From NCBI GenBank assembly GCA_900314775.1, contig OMWM01000003.1, positions 18,564-82,563 on the forward strand: a stretch of 64,000 nt of DNA. Direction: 5' to 3'. Every line of letters starts with the position of its first letter. Position 1 is the stretch's first letter. Origin of the DNA: an uncultured Eubacteriales bacterium (GTDB lineage: Bacteria; Bacillota; Clostridia; Lachnospirales; Lachnospiraceae). Under the pieces are notes generated by a model, which did no database searches, was not told where the DNA came from, and saw only the letters and a program-made list of their open reading frames with translations. The translations under genes and the position numbers were made by a program. Shown here piece after piece: positions 34,360 to 42,573 of the stretch.

Positions 34360-34685
34360 TGCAGATCCGTATTATCAAGACGCCATCCGAGGGCGCGCGG
34401 GCGCTGATCCGCCGCCGGCTCGGGTATCTGAAGGATCTGCCGGAGACCATCGACACAGCCGATGCCATCGGTCTCGTGCAGGGACCGATGATCGATATGG
34501 TCTGCGCGGCGGATATCGCGGAAAAATATGAAAACGTGGAGGCGTTTGACGTCAAAGGTGTCTGCCCGCAGCACATGACGCTGCTGGCCATTTTCGGCAG
34601 CACGGCCGCCGTGCAGGGCGCATTAAAGGAAATCAGGGAAAAACTGACGCCGGGCAGCGGCAGTACATATTTTTCCGACATATGA
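34356..34685 (+). CDS. Small EutS/PduU-like shell protein
   Basis: The 109-residue protein has the order and spacing of the circularly permuted EutS/PduU hexamer proteins: an N-terminal strand and helix, then IGLVQGPMIDMVCAADIAEK where EutS has its AIGIMTLTPG block, and LLAIFGSTAAVQGALKEIRE where EutS has LVIYGSVGAVEEAL. Identity is low and the usual VPGKQVTLAHLI start is absent, so the exact shell class is uncertain. It overlaps the eutJ stop by four bases (ATGA) with GGAGG before the ATG and is the last gene before the terminator. Confidence 0.7.
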   Translation: MMQIRIIKTPSEGARALIRRRLGYLKDLPETIDTADAIGLVQGPMIDMVCAADIAEKYENVEAFDVKGVCPQHMTLLAIFGSTAAVQGALKEIREKLTPGSGSTYFSDI

Positions 34686-34719
34686 AAAAAAGGCAGTTCA
34701 GGCGAACTGCCTTTTTTGC
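34686..34719. terminator. Terminator closing the eut operon, bidirectional
   Basis: AAAAAAGGCAGTTC-AGGC-GAACTGCCTTTTTT is a perfect stem with T runs in both directions; it ends the eut operon and the convergent DUF2798 gene. Confidence 0.92.
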
Positions 34720-34742
34720 AGAGCATTTTCCCGGAGGCAGGG

Positions 34743-35288
34743 TTATCGGACTGCTTCCGGCTGCGCATCCACCGCCGGCCCGGACTGCTTTGCCGGGAAG
34801 AGCTTCTCAAAAGCCCAGTGGGTAAACGGCGCCGCGGCGAACATGTTCCAGAAGAACGCCATCGGGAAATTCCTGAGTACGGTGCCGACCCAGATTGCCG
34901 GCAGATTGACCGGGTCCGCGCCGCCCATGATCAGGCTGAACAGGATGGAAGCGACGAGGCTCATGGACGGACACATGATGGCGACGGTGCCCGCCTGGCG
35001 CATGACGCGGCAGAAATACGGATTATCTTTTTCCGGATTCGTGTATTTCGCGGCGAAGGCGGCGCCCACGCGGCTGCCGTACAGGCTCGAGATGATGAAT
35101 ACGAATACGCCCATATAGAGGGCCTCGAGCAGGGCGTCCAGAAAAACATGATTGGTCATGGTGCTGAATCCGCCGACCTGGAGGTTAAAGCCTTCCTTGA
35201 TTGCGACATTGTAGACTTCCATGCCGTACGCCATGGCGTAGGACATGATCAGTCCGAAGATAATTCCCTGTTTTCTGTTTTGCGGCAT
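34743..35288 (-). CDS. DUF2798 membrane protein
   Basis: The 181-residue protein has four membrane helices. The region from GIIFGLIMSYAMAYGMEVYN and the repeat-related LVASILFSLIMGGADPVNLP match DUF2798, a small multipass family of unknown function in which two similar two-helix halves are common. The longer in-frame extension upstream reads through the leader hairpin and is not coding. The ATG at 35288 follows AAGGAGG. A terminator-like hairpin lies directly before that ribosome site. Confidence 0.72.
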   Translation of the reverse strand: MPQNRKQGIIFGLIMSYAMAYGMEVYNVAIKEGFNLQVGGFSTMTNHVFLDALLEALYMGVFVFIISSLYGSRVGAAFAAKYTNPEKDNPYFCRVMRQAGTVAIMCPSMSLVASILFSLIMGGADPVNLPAIWVGTVLRNFPMAFFWNMFAAAPFTHWAFEKLFPAKQSGPAVDAQPEAVR

Positions 35289-35302
35289 TGATGATTCCTC
35301 CT

Positions 35303-35340
35303 TAAAAAAATAAAAGCGCGTGGCAGAAACCACACGCTTT
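35303..35340 (-). promoter_or_regulatory. Terminator-like hairpin in the leader of the DUF2798 gene
   Basis: On the minus strand AAAGCGTGTGG pairs with CCACGCGCTTT (one mismatch) and is followed by TTATTTTTTT, ending right before the ribosome site. A promoter candidate, TTGAAA then TAAATT 17 bases on, lies about 50 bases upstream. The segment GTAGCAAAG occurs twice in the leader. This layout suits attenuation, but no known riboswitch class was recognised. Confidence 0.5.
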
Positions 35341-35420
35341 GCTACAATAAACTGTACTATCTTTGCTACACGCAGCATTTTAAATTTAGCACTTTGCGGG
35401 TTCATTTTCAAGCGCGTGTA

Positions 35421-35450
35421 TTGTATTTTACGGTGTGCAGCGGTTATAAT
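35421..35450 (+). promoter_or_regulatory. Promoter of the TrmH-type gene
   Basis: TTGTAT (35421-35426) and a perfect TATAAT (35445-35450) lie 18 bases apart, 35 bases before the ATG. Confidence 0.6.
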
Positions 35451-35485
35451 AACGGATGGCAAAAAGATGGGACAGGAGGTAGAGC

Positions 35486-36322
35486 ATGCCGGAACTGATA
35501 GAGATAGATGATTACAAAGCGCCCGAACTGGACGTTTTCACGAGACTGGATGAGCCGCAGCTGCGCCATTACTACGAGCCGGACGGCGGTCTTTTTCTGG
35601 CGGAGAGCCTGCGCGTGATCGAGCTGGCGCTCGATGCGGGATACAGGCCGGCGGCCATGCTGCTTGAGGATAAGACGGCAAAGTCACAGGCGGCAGATGT
35701 GCTTGCGCGCGTCGGCGATATCCCGGTGTACACGGCTTCCAAGGAAGTCATGAATCAGATACCCGGGTTTAACATCACGCGCGGCGCCCTGTGCGCCATG
35801 CACCGGCCGCCCGACAGAACGGCGCAGGAGGTGCTGCGCGGCGCGAGCCGCGTCGCCGTGCTGGAAAATGTTATGAATCCGACAAACGTCGGCGCGATTA
35901 TCCGGTCGGCCGCGGCACTTGGCATCGACGCCGTGCTGCTGACGCCCGGCTGCAGCGATCCGCTGTACAGACGGGCGCTGCGCGTGAGCATGGGGACGTC
36001 TTTGCTGATTCCCTGGGCGTATCTGGGCAGCCGCAGCGAGGACTGGCCGGCGGGCGGCATGGCGCTTCTGCATGAGCGGGGATTCAAGACGGCGGCGATG
36101 GCGCTGACCGACCGGTCGACGGGCATCGATGACCCGGCGATCAAAGCGTGCAGCAGACTGGCGATCGTGCTGGGCACGGAAGGCGACGGCCTCGCACCGG
36201 AGACGATTGCGGCCTGCGATTTCACGGCGAAGATTCCGATGTCGCACGGGGTGGATTCCCTGAATGTTGCCGCCGCCAGTGCCGTCGCGTTCTGGGAAAT
36301 GGCGGCCAGACAGCGCTTATGA
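35486..36322 (+). CDS. SpoU/TrmH family RNA 2'-O-methyltransferase
   Basis: The 278-residue protein has an N-terminal substrate-binding part (GLFLAESLRVIELALDAGYR) and a C-terminal SPOUT knot: motif 1 VAVLENVMNPTNVGAIIRSA, motif 2 LAIVLGTEGDGLAPE and motif 3 KIPMSHGVDSLNVAAASAVA. It should methylate a ribose 2'-OH in tRNA or rRNA using SAM; which site cannot be said. ACAGGAGG precedes the ATG. It is monocistronic, and the downstream cupin has its own promoter. Confidence 0.9.
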   Translation: MPELIEIDDYKAPELDVFTRLDEPQLRHYYEPDGGLFLAESLRVIELALDAGYRPAAMLLEDKTAKSQAADVLARVGDIPVYTASKEVMNQIPGFNITRGALCAMHRPPDRTAQEVLRGASRVAVLENVMNPTNVGAIIRSAAALGIDAVLLTPGCSDPLYRRALRVSMGTSLLIPWAYLGSRSEDWPAGGMALLHERGFKTAAMALTDRSTGIDDPAIKACSRLAIVLGTEGDGLAPETIAACDFTAKIPMSHGVDSLNVAAASAVAFWEMAARQRL

Positions 36323-36356
36323 CGCATAAACGGACACCCGCAGGGCGGCCTTTTGT

Positions 36357-36424
36357 TTGACAGGCGGCAAGCGGAATAGTAGTATTAAGATAAATAAAGC
36401 TGAAACAGTCCGTACGGCGGACTG
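36357..36424 (+). promoter_or_regulatory. Promoter and leader hairpin of the cupin gene
   Basis: TTGACA (36357-36362) and TAGTAT (36380-36385) are 17 bases apart. In the leader CAGTCCG and CGGACTG (about 36406-36424) form a 7-bp stem. Confidence 0.6.
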
Positions 36425-36450
36425 CAGAACGACGAACAGGAGGTAATCAA

Positions 36451-36813
36451 ATGATTAAAAAACCGGAGACAGTAGTTATTGATAATTTACAGGGCGGCAA
36501 AGGCCACGCGATCATCAATCATATCATCTCCAAAGAAGAACTGAGCGGCAGCGGCAAGATGTACGCCGAGGTTGTGCTCGAACCGGGATGTTCCATCGGC
36601 TGGCATCAGCATGTCGATGAGACCGAGCCTTATTACATTCTCGAAGGTGAAGGCATTTTCACCGATAACGACAAGTCACGTACAATCGTTCATCCGGGTG
36701 ATGTCTGCACGATCAAGCCGGGTCAGTGGCATTCTATCGAGAACAATTCCGAGAGCCAGAACCTTTCCTTTATGGCGCTCATTTACTATACCAACTGCAC
36801 CAGACCGGAATAA
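36451..36813 (+). CDS. Cupin domain protein
   Basis: The 120-residue single cupin has both motifs: motif 1 PGCSIGWHQHVDETEPYYIL with H, H and E metal ligands, and motif 2 HPGDVCTIKPGQWHSIEN with the last His. It should bind one divalent metal. Such small cupins act as isomerases, dioxygenases or sensors; there is nothing here to choose among them. AGGAGG precedes the ATG. The YihY gene follows after 21 bases, so the two may share a transcript. Confidence 0.88.
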   Translation: MIKKPETVVIDNLQGGKGHAIINHIISKEELSGSGKMYAEVVLEPGCSIGWHQHVDETEPYYILEGEGIFTDNDKSRTIVHPGDVCTIKPGQWHSIENNSESQNLSFMALIYYTNCTRPE

Positions 36814-36834
36814 CCGTTTTTTCAGAGGAATAAC

Positions 36835-37716
36835 ATGAAATATGATAACGAACAGGAAAAGCACGGGCGGGGACGCATCGGCCGCGAACTTTACCGGTTC
36901 GGCATACATGTCGGCAGCAGCAATATTGCAACGTATGCTGCCGGCATTGCTCTTTACTTTTTCCTTTCGCTGATTCCGCTTTTCATCATATTGTGCTCGC
37001 TTCTGCCGTATACAGATGTGAGCATGGAGGATCTGATCAAGGCAGTGACGAATATCACGCCGGACATCGCGGACAGATTTGTGTCCTCGATCATTGCGGA
37101 TGCTTACCGGAGCCGTATGTCGTCGTTTTCCATTTCCATTGTCCTGATTCTGTGGTCTTCATCGAGCGGGATCCGATCGCTTGCGCACGCACTGGATATG
37201 ATGTATGAGGTCAATGATCAGAGAAAATACCCGAAACTCGTCGGCTATTCTCTGCTCTATACACTCATTCTGCTGGCGGCGGTCATCATACTGATCCTTT
37301 TTTACGTGAAGATGGCTGTCATACCTGATCTGCTGGCGAGCAACGCGGATAACCAGGAGGCTGTCCGCATGGATACACTGCTCTGGCGGCAGGTGATCAT
37401 GTATCTGACGGCTTTTGTTATTTTTGCATTGATTTATACCTATGTGCCGGCCGGCCGGCGCAGATTTGCACACCAGATTCCGGGTGCGCTGCTGTCGACC
37501 GTCGCATGGTTTATTTTTTCAAAGATATTTACGGATTATGAAAACGGCTACAATATCTTCAGCACGTTTTACGGCAGTCTGACAGCCATTGCCATTTTCC
37601 TTTTCTGGCTGTACTGCTGTTTTGCGATTTTTCTGATCGGCGCGCTTTTCAACTTTCATTTTGAAGAGTGGATCCGCAAGGGCATGCCGATGCGGGAAGA
37701 TCAGGACGGAAAATGA
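36835..37716 (+). CDS. YihY/BrkB family inner-membrane protein
   Basis: The 293-residue protein has six hydrophobic helices and the family blocks NIATYAAGIALYFFLSLIPL, LILWSSSSGIRSLAHALDMM, YEVNDQRKYPK, PGALLSTVAWFIFSKIF and YGSLTAIAIFLFWLY. The family was once called ribonuclease BN by mistake; its role is unknown, with transport suggested. It comes directly after the cupin and runs straight into the CDF transporter. Confidence 0.9.
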   Translation: MKYDNEQEKHGRGRIGRELYRFGIHVGSSNIATYAAGIALYFFLSLIPLFIILCSLLPYTDVSMEDLIKAVTNITPDIADRFVSSIIADAYRSRMSSFSISIVLILWSSSSGIRSLAHALDMMYEVNDQRKYPKLVGYSLLYTLILLAAVIILILFYVKMAVIPDLLASNADNQEAVRMDTLLWRQVIMYLTAFVIFALIYTYVPAGRRRFAHQIPGALLSTVAWFIFSKIFTDYENGYNIFSTFYGSLTAIAIFLFWLYCCFAIFLIGALFNFHFEEWIRKGMPMREDQDGK

Positions 37717-37730
37717 GAGGGGAAGAAGAC

Positions 37731-38858
37731 ATGGAGGAAACGGTAAAGGAGAAGAGCCGCGATCAGGTGATCGTGCGGACGAGTATTGTCGGCATCGCCG
37801 CCAATGTTCTGCTGGCGGCGTTCAAGGCTGCCGTCGGCACGCTGACCCATTCGATCGCCATTACGCTGGACGCGGTCAACAACCTGAGCGACGCGCTGTC
37901 CTCGGTGATTACGATTGTCGGCACGAAACTGGCGGGCAAGCCGGCGGATAAGAAGCATCCGCTGGGCTACGGAAGGATTGAATATCTGAGTGCGATGATT
38001 ATCTCGGTGATCGTTCTGTATGCCGGCATCACGTCCTTTACGGAGTCGGTCCGGAAGATTGTTCATCCGGAGACGGCGGATTATTCGGCGGCGGCGCTGC
38101 TGATTGTCGCCGTGGCGGTCGCGGTCAAGATCGTGCTGGGACGCTATGTGAAGGGCGTCGGCCGGAAGGTCAACTCGGATTCGCTGGTCAATTCCGGGCA
38201 GGATGCCATGCTGGATTCCATCATTTCCGCATCGACGCTGGCGGCGGCCGGCATCTACATTGCCTCCGGGGTCAGCCTCGAGGCGTGGCTCGGTGCCGTG
38301 ATTTCCGTGGTGATTATCAAGTCGGGCATTGACATGCTGCGCGAGACGCTCAGTCAGATTCTGGGACAGCGCGCGGACAGCAGCCTGACAAAGCAGATCA
38401 AGTCGATCATCACTTCATTTGAAGGCGTACACGGTGCCTATGACCTGATTCTGCACGACTACGGCCCGGACCGCTATCAGGGTTCGGTGCACATCGAGAT
38501 TCCGGACACCTGGACGGCGGACAGGATCGATGCCCTGCAGAGAAAGATTGCCGCCCGCGTATACCAGGAGACCGGTGTGATCCTGACCGGTATCGGCATC
38601 TATTCGATGAACACGAAGGATGACGAGGCGCACAGGGTGCAGACGGCCGTCACCGAGGCGGTCATGAGCACGGAATACGTCATCCAGATACATGGTTTTT
38701 ATGTCGATCTTCTGCAGAAGATGATGCGGTTTGATATTATCGTCGATTTTGCCGCCGGGGACAGGAAAGCCGTCTACCGGGAAGCAGTGGATAAGGTACA
38801 GAAGCTCTATCCGGAGTACCGCATCATCGTTGTCATGGATTCGGATGTTTCGGATTAG
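37731..38858 (+). CDS. Cation diffusion facilitator transporter
   Basis: The 375-residue protein has six membrane helices and then a cytoplasmic domain. The metal site in helix 2 reads HSIAITLDAVNNLSDALSSV (D-x-x-x-D), and the helix 5 partner is DSLVNSGQDAMLDSIIS. N and D at these positions suggest manganese or a broad divalent metal range rather than the zinc HxxxD type. Two ferredoxin-like C-terminal repeats follow, longer than usual. A start at 37713 that overlaps the YihY stop is also possible. Confidence 0.88.
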   Translation: MEETVKEKSRDQVIVRTSIVGIAANVLLAAFKAAVGTLTHSIAITLDAVNNLSDALSSVITIVGTKLAGKPADKKHPLGYGRIEYLSAMIISVIVLYAGITSFTESVRKIVHPETADYSAAALLIVAVAVAVKIVLGRYVKGVGRKVNSDSLVNSGQDAMLDSIISASTLAAAGIYIASGVSLEAWLGAVISVVIIKSGIDMLRETLSQILGQRADSSLTKQIKSIITSFEGVHGAYDLILHDYGPDRYQGSVHIEIPDTWTADRIDALQRKIAARVYQETGVILTGIGIYSMNTKDDEAHRVQTAVTEAVMSTEYVIQIHGFYVDLLQKMMRFDIIVDFAAGDRKAVYREAVDKVQKLYPEYRIIVVMDSDVSD

Positions 38859-38910
38859 TGTGAGCGGCATATACCGCGGGGGAAAATACCTGTTCTGATG
38901 CAAAAAAATA

Positions 38911-38953
38911 CCGGCCCGTCTGTGTTGTCGTCACAGACGGGCCGAAAATTGAG
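38911..38953. terminator. Bidirectional terminator
   Basis: CGGCCCGTCTGTG (38912-38924) pairs perfectly with CACAGACGGGCCG (38932-38944). On the minus strand the stem is followed by TATTTTTTT, marking the end of the small gene at 38989; on the plus strand AAAATT follows the CDF gene. Confidence 0.85.
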
Positions 38954-38988
38954 CTATCAGCTCAGAGGGAGTGTATTAGGCGTGTATA

Positions 38989-39159
38989 TCAGAACATGAG
39001 GGACATGATGGCATTGCGGAATTTTCTGAAGAAACCGGACCGTCTGTGCAGACAGACAGAACCGAAATCCTCGCAATAGCCGTATCTCTCTGTTTTAGCC
39101 CATTCAGGGGCTCTCATAGTGTTCATATCATCATTCAGTTCAATTCTGTATGTAAACAT
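38989..39159 (-). CDS. Unrecognised 56-residue basic small protein
   Basis: An ATG at 39159 follows GGAAAGGGAATGAG and opens a 56-codon frame to a TGA at 38991-38989. The product starts MFTYRIELNDDMNTMRAPEW and ends RRSGFFRKFRNAIMSLMF, a basic amphipathic C-terminal helix; two cysteines lie mid-chain. A strong minus-strand terminator 36 bases downstream, a good ribosome site and a candidate promoter (TTGTAC, 16 bases, TAACAT at about 39213-39240) argue that the unit is real. I know no family. It could be a membrane-binding peptide or simply a short regulator. Confidence 0.55.
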   Translation of the reverse strand: MFTYRIELNDDMNTMRAPEWAKTERYGYCEDFGSVCLHRRSGFFRKFRNAIMSLMF

Positions 39160-39309
39160 TATCTCATTCCCTTTCCGCTTTCATTAATTCCCTTACGTTA
39201 TCTTTCACATATATGTTAACATTTTAACGGGAAAGTACAATGTGCCGGGAACAAGAACCTGCGCATGAAAATATGTGCTGCCGGTACATATGATGCAAGG
39301 AGGCCGTTT

Positions 39310-40482
39310 ATGAGTTTTACCATTGAGGATATGCTGATCGATTCCTCGGACAGATACCGGATGAAAATGATTGCCGGCAGCAACGGCTGGTCCAATTCGA
39401 TCAGCTGGATTTTCATGCTGGAGGAGCTGACAATCATCAATAACTTCCGCGGCAAGGAGCTTGCCGTGACCACCGGCCTGGGATTCCGTGACGAGAAGAG
39501 CATGCTGCAGCTGGTGCAGGATCTGATTCACCATCATGCGGCCGGCCTGATCGTCAACACCGGGTATTATGTCTATGATATCCCGGAAAGCGTGCGGGAG
39601 ATGTGCAATGAAAATGATTTTCCTCTCCTTACGGTCCCGTGGGATATCTACATCGCCGATATGATCAAGGACCTGAGCATCCGCGTCTTCCTGCAGGGTT
39701 CGGCAGATGAGCAGATCGCAACGGCCTTTATCGACGTGATCGAGCATCCAGAATCGGTCGAGAAGCGGCGGCAGGAGCTGCTGCCGTATTTCGACACGGA
39801 CGGACAGTTTCAGGTTTTCGTCCTGCATTCGCCGGATCTTGACAAGATGGATACCGTAGACCGGAAAAGGATCGAGTACGGCCTGCAGATTGCGATGGAG
39901 AATATCACGCATAACAGCCAGTTCTTTTACTATGACGGCTCCTTTGTCTTTATCCTCAATGCGGTCGAGGAAAAGGATGCCCGCCGGATTGTGCATGATT
40001 TCACCCTGCGGACGCAGCGCAGGATGCCGGATCTGGTGCTGTGGATCGGCGGCGGCAGCATCGTAACGGACCTGTCCTGTCTGCCGATGGGGTATGCGCG
40101 TGCGATGGCAGCCGCCCTGTATGCGGAGGATATGGACCGGCAGCTCGTCTATTTCGATGAAATGGATGTGTATAGGCTGATCTATCTGCAGCCGGACCGG
40201 AAACTGCTGCAGGAGATGAGCAGCCGTGTGCTGGCGCCGCTGATTGCCTACGACGAGCGCCACGACGCATGCTATGTCGATACGCTTGAGGAGTATCTGG
40301 CATGCGGGGAGAGCATACAGGAGGTAGCCCGCAGGATGTATACGCACCGGAATACGATCCTCTACCGCGTGCGCAATATCAAAAAACTGCTCGGCACCAG
40401 CCTGAAGACGCCCCAGGAACGGCTTGTTTACCGGATTGCCTGCCTGATCCGCCATACGAGATTCGGCGGAGGGGGAAAATAA
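39310..40482 (+). CDS. PucR family transcriptional regulator
   Basis: The 390-residue protein has an N-terminal PucR sensing domain (TIEDMLIDSSDRYRMKMIAG, ELAVTTGLGFRDEKSML, DFPLLTVPWDIYIADMIKDL), a middle GGDEF-like cyclase-fold segment, and a C-terminal PucR helix-turn-helix: SIQEVARRMYTHRNTILYRV then KKLLGTSL. Regulators of this type respond to purines, amino acids or their catabolites. The ATG at 39310 follows AAGGAGG. The symporter gene 112 bases on is the probable target. Confidence 0.9.
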   Translation: MSFTIEDMLIDSSDRYRMKMIAGSNGWSNSISWIFMLEELTIINNFRGKELAVTTGLGFRDEKSMLQLVQDLIHHHAAGLIVNTGYYVYDIPESVREMCNENDFPLLTVPWDIYIADMIKDLSIRVFLQGSADEQIATAFIDVIEHPESVEKRRQELLPYFDTDGQFQVFVLHSPDLDKMDTVDRKRIEYGLQIAMENITHNSQFFYYDGSFVFILNAVEEKDARRIVHDFTLRTQRRMPDLVLWIGGGSIVTDLSCLPMGYARAMAAALYAEDMDRQLVYFDEMDVYRLIYLQPDRKLLQEMSSRVLAPLIAYDERHDACYVDTLEEYLACGESIQEVARRMYTHRNTILYRVRNIKKLLGTSLKTPQERLVYRIACLIRHTRFGGGGK

Positions 40483-40495
40483 ATGTGCAAAACCC

Positions 40496-40524
40496 TTGAG
40501 AAAAAATCCATATATATATAAAAT
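40496..40524 (+). promoter_or_regulatory. Promoter of the symporter gene
   Basis: TTGAGA (40496-40501) and TAAAAT (40519-40524) are 17 bases apart within an A/T-rich tract. A GC-rich imperfect hairpin (about 40540-40570) follows in the leader. Confidence 0.6.
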
Positions 40525-40594
40525 ATGAATTATATATTGCTGCCGCCGTCATTTTGTCGGCGCGGCCATTAAGAGCATAAGAGAGGGAATTGTT

Positions 40595-41845
40595 ATGGAA
40601 AAGACTGCAAAAAAGAAGAAACTGCCGCTTGCGGCGCAGATTTTCATTGCATTGATTCTGGCAATCGTTGTGGGACTTCTGATGCAGAATCATGCAGAAT
40701 TTGCCAACAGCTACATCAAGCCGTTCGGTACGATTTTTCTGAACCTGATCAAATTCATTGTCGGACCGATCGTCCTGTTTTCGATCATGGCCGGCGTTAT
40801 CTCGATGAAGGATATCAGGAAGGTCGGTGCCATCGGCGGAACGGCGATTGTCTACTATCTCTGCACGACGGCGGTGGCGATTTCGATCGGCCTGCTGTTC
40901 GGCAACCTGTTCAAGAGCAGATTCCCGGTGCTGCAGACATCTTCGCTTTCCTATGATGCGCCGGAGAAGACTTCCTTTATGGACACCATTGTCAACATTT
41001 TCCCGGACAACTTCATCACACCGCTGTCCGAGGCAAATATGCTGCAGGTTATCGTGATGGCGCTGCTGATCGGCTTTGCGATCATCCTGATCGGCGACAA
41101 GGCGCAGCGGGCGGTTGACGGCATCAATACGTGGAATGAGATTTTCATGAAGGTCATGGAGATGATCCTGAAGCTTTCCCCGATCGGTGTATTCTGTCTG
41201 ATGTGTCCGGTCATCGCGGAAAACGGCGCGGCCATCCTCGGTTCGCTGGCGATGGTTCTGCTGGCTGCCTATATCTGCTATGTTGTTCACGCTGTTGTCG
41301 TCTATTCGACGATGGTGCGCACGCTGGGCGGCATTTCACCGGGAAAGTTTTTCAAGGGCATGCTGCCGGCGATGATGTTCGCCTTTTCGAGTGCTTCTTC
41401 GGTCGGCACACTGCCGCTGAATATGGAGTGCTGTGAGAAGCTCGGTGCTTCCCGCGAAGTGACGTCTTTCGTACTGCCGCTGGGCGCGACGATCAACATG
41501 GATGGCACCGCCATCTACCAGGGTGTCTGCTCCATCTTTATCGCCGCCTGCTACGGCGTCACGCTGACACCGTCGCAGATGCTGACGATCGTCCTGACGG
41601 CAACGCTTGCGTCTATCGGAACGGCCGGTGTGCCGGGCGCCGGCATGGTCATGCTGGCCATGGTGCTTGAATCCGTCGGACTGCCGGTAGAAGGCATCGC
41701 GCTGGTAGCCGGTGTCGACCGTATCTTCGATATGGGCCGTACGACGCTCAATATTACCGGTGATGCTTCCTGCGCACTGGTGGTCACCAATCTTCAGAAG
41801 AAGAGAGAGATGAGGAAGCTTAAAAAGCAGCAGTCAGAAGGATAA
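40595..41845 (+). CDS. Dicarboxylate/amino acid:cation symporter (DAACS family)
   Basis: The 416-residue membrane protein has the GltPh-like layout. The first hairpin carries the serine-rich motif AFSSASSVGTLPLNMECCEK, helix 7 has the cation motif GATINMDGTAIYQGV, and the second hairpin has TLASIGTAGVPGAGMVMLAM. The late DRIFDMGRTTLNITGDASCA carries the substrate-binding D, R/T and N residues; the sequence is compatible with glutamate, aspartate, serine or dicarboxylates, taken up with Na+ or H+. Its last 26 bases overlap the convergent Crp/Fnr gene. The PucR regulator next door suggests induction by an amino acid or related compound. Confidence 0.92.
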   Translation: MEKTAKKKKLPLAAQIFIALILAIVVGLLMQNHAEFANSYIKPFGTIFLNLIKFIVGPIVLFSIMAGVISMKDIRKVGAIGGTAIVYYLCTTAVAISIGLLFGNLFKSRFPVLQTSSLSYDAPEKTSFMDTIVNIFPDNFITPLSEANMLQVIVMALLIGFAIILIGDKAQRAVDGINTWNEIFMKVMEMILKLSPIGVFCLMCPVIAENGAAILGSLAMVLLAAYICYVVHAVVVYSTMVRTLGGISPGKFFKGMLPAMMFAFSSASSVGTLPLNMECCEKLGASREVTSFVLPLGATINMDGTAIYQGVCSIFIAACYGVTLTPSQMLTIVLTATLASIGTAGVPGAGMVMLAMVLESVGLPVEGIALVAGVDRIFDMGRTTLNITGDASCALVVTNLQKKREMRKLKKQQSEG

Positions 41846-42485
41846 AATGATTCCGGCGAAAGTCGATCAGACCTTCCTTCTTCATCCTGCCAAGCTCCCT
41901 TGAGAGGGCAGTGCGGTCGAGATTCAGGTAATCCGCCATCTGCTGCCTGTCAAAGGGAATATCAAAACTTTTACTGTTATTCTGCAGAGAGACCGTATTC
42001 AGATAAGACATGATGCGGTCTCTTGCTGCTTTCGGCGCCGTGTGAAAACTGCGGCTCGAGAGCAGCAGATTTTTTTTCGCCGTGATATTCAGCAGGTTGA
42101 AGAGCAGATGGCGCGCCCAGCCGGCGGAAAGCGGCAGCGCATCCTGCAGCCGGTCCGTCTTCAGAAACGCGATGCGGCAGTCCTCGTTGGTGGTGACGTC
42201 GACGAGCATGACCTGATCCGGCAGAAGCGCGTAGGTCTCGGCAAAAACCTGACCGGCTCCGACGTGGCTGAGCACGGTCCGCTGTCCCCACAGGTCGTTG
42301 CTCTCTATAGTGACGCTGCCGGAGAGAACGATGCCGAGGCGGTCGGTCTGGTCGCCGGCGCTGTAGATCAGGCTCCCTTTTTCAAAATTTTCTTCATAGC
42401 AGGAAAGCGCCCGGCAGGCCTGGCTGATTTCCTCTTCCGTCATGTTTTTAAAAAGCATGGCGTCTTTTATTTTATTGATTTCCAT
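41820..42485 (-). CDS. Crp/Fnr family transcription regulator
   Basis: The 221-residue protein has a cyclic-nucleotide-type beta-barrel (SAGDQTDRLGIVLSGSVTIE), a dimer helix and a C-terminal winged helix (DRQQMADYLNLDRTALSREL GRM). No N-terminal cysteine cluster like Fnr is present, so it is not a typical oxygen sensor. It is divergent from a ferredoxin-like gene with an 88-base gap containing a palindrome. In related genomes such pairs often sit with hybrid-cluster protein genes, so a redox or nitric-oxide role is possible, but this is inference. Confidence 0.88.
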   Translation of the reverse strand: MEINKIKDAMLFKNMTEEEISQACRALSCYEENFEKGSLIYSAGDQTDRLGIVLSGSVTIESNDLWGQRTVLSHVGAGQVFAETYALLPDQVMLVDVTTNEDCRIAFLKTDRLQDALPLSAGWARHLLFNLLNITAKKNLLLSSRSFHTAPKAARDRIMSYLNTVSLQNNSKSFDIPFDRQQMADYLNLDRTALSRELGRMKKEGLIDFRRNHFILLTAAF

Positions 42486-42501
42486 AAAAAATTCTCCTTA
42501 T

Positions 42502-42515
42502 GTTGCTTCTGCAAC
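42502..42515. promoter_or_regulatory. Palindrome between the Crp/Fnr gene and the ferredoxin gene
   Basis: GTTGC-TTCT-GCAAC is a perfect inverted repeat in the divergent gap. A TATAGT hexamer (about 42533-42538) for the ferredoxin gene lies 18 bases downstream, so a bound Crp/Fnr protein could activate that promoter and repress its own. Confidence 0.5.
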
Positions 42516-42573
42516 GTATTCTTCGCCGCCATTATAGTATAGTAATCGCAGAAAGCCAAGAGGAGGAAACAAA

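Noticed and set aside
34690..34720. Perfect inverted repeat as an attachment or IS end
   Set aside because: It is flanked by A and T runs between convergent genes, so it is a terminator; no target duplication or transposase is near.
39205..40455. 416-codon open frame on the minus strand
   Set aside because: It lies fully opposite the PucR gene, is H/R/Q-rich with no family motifs or ribosome site, and is an antisense shadow.
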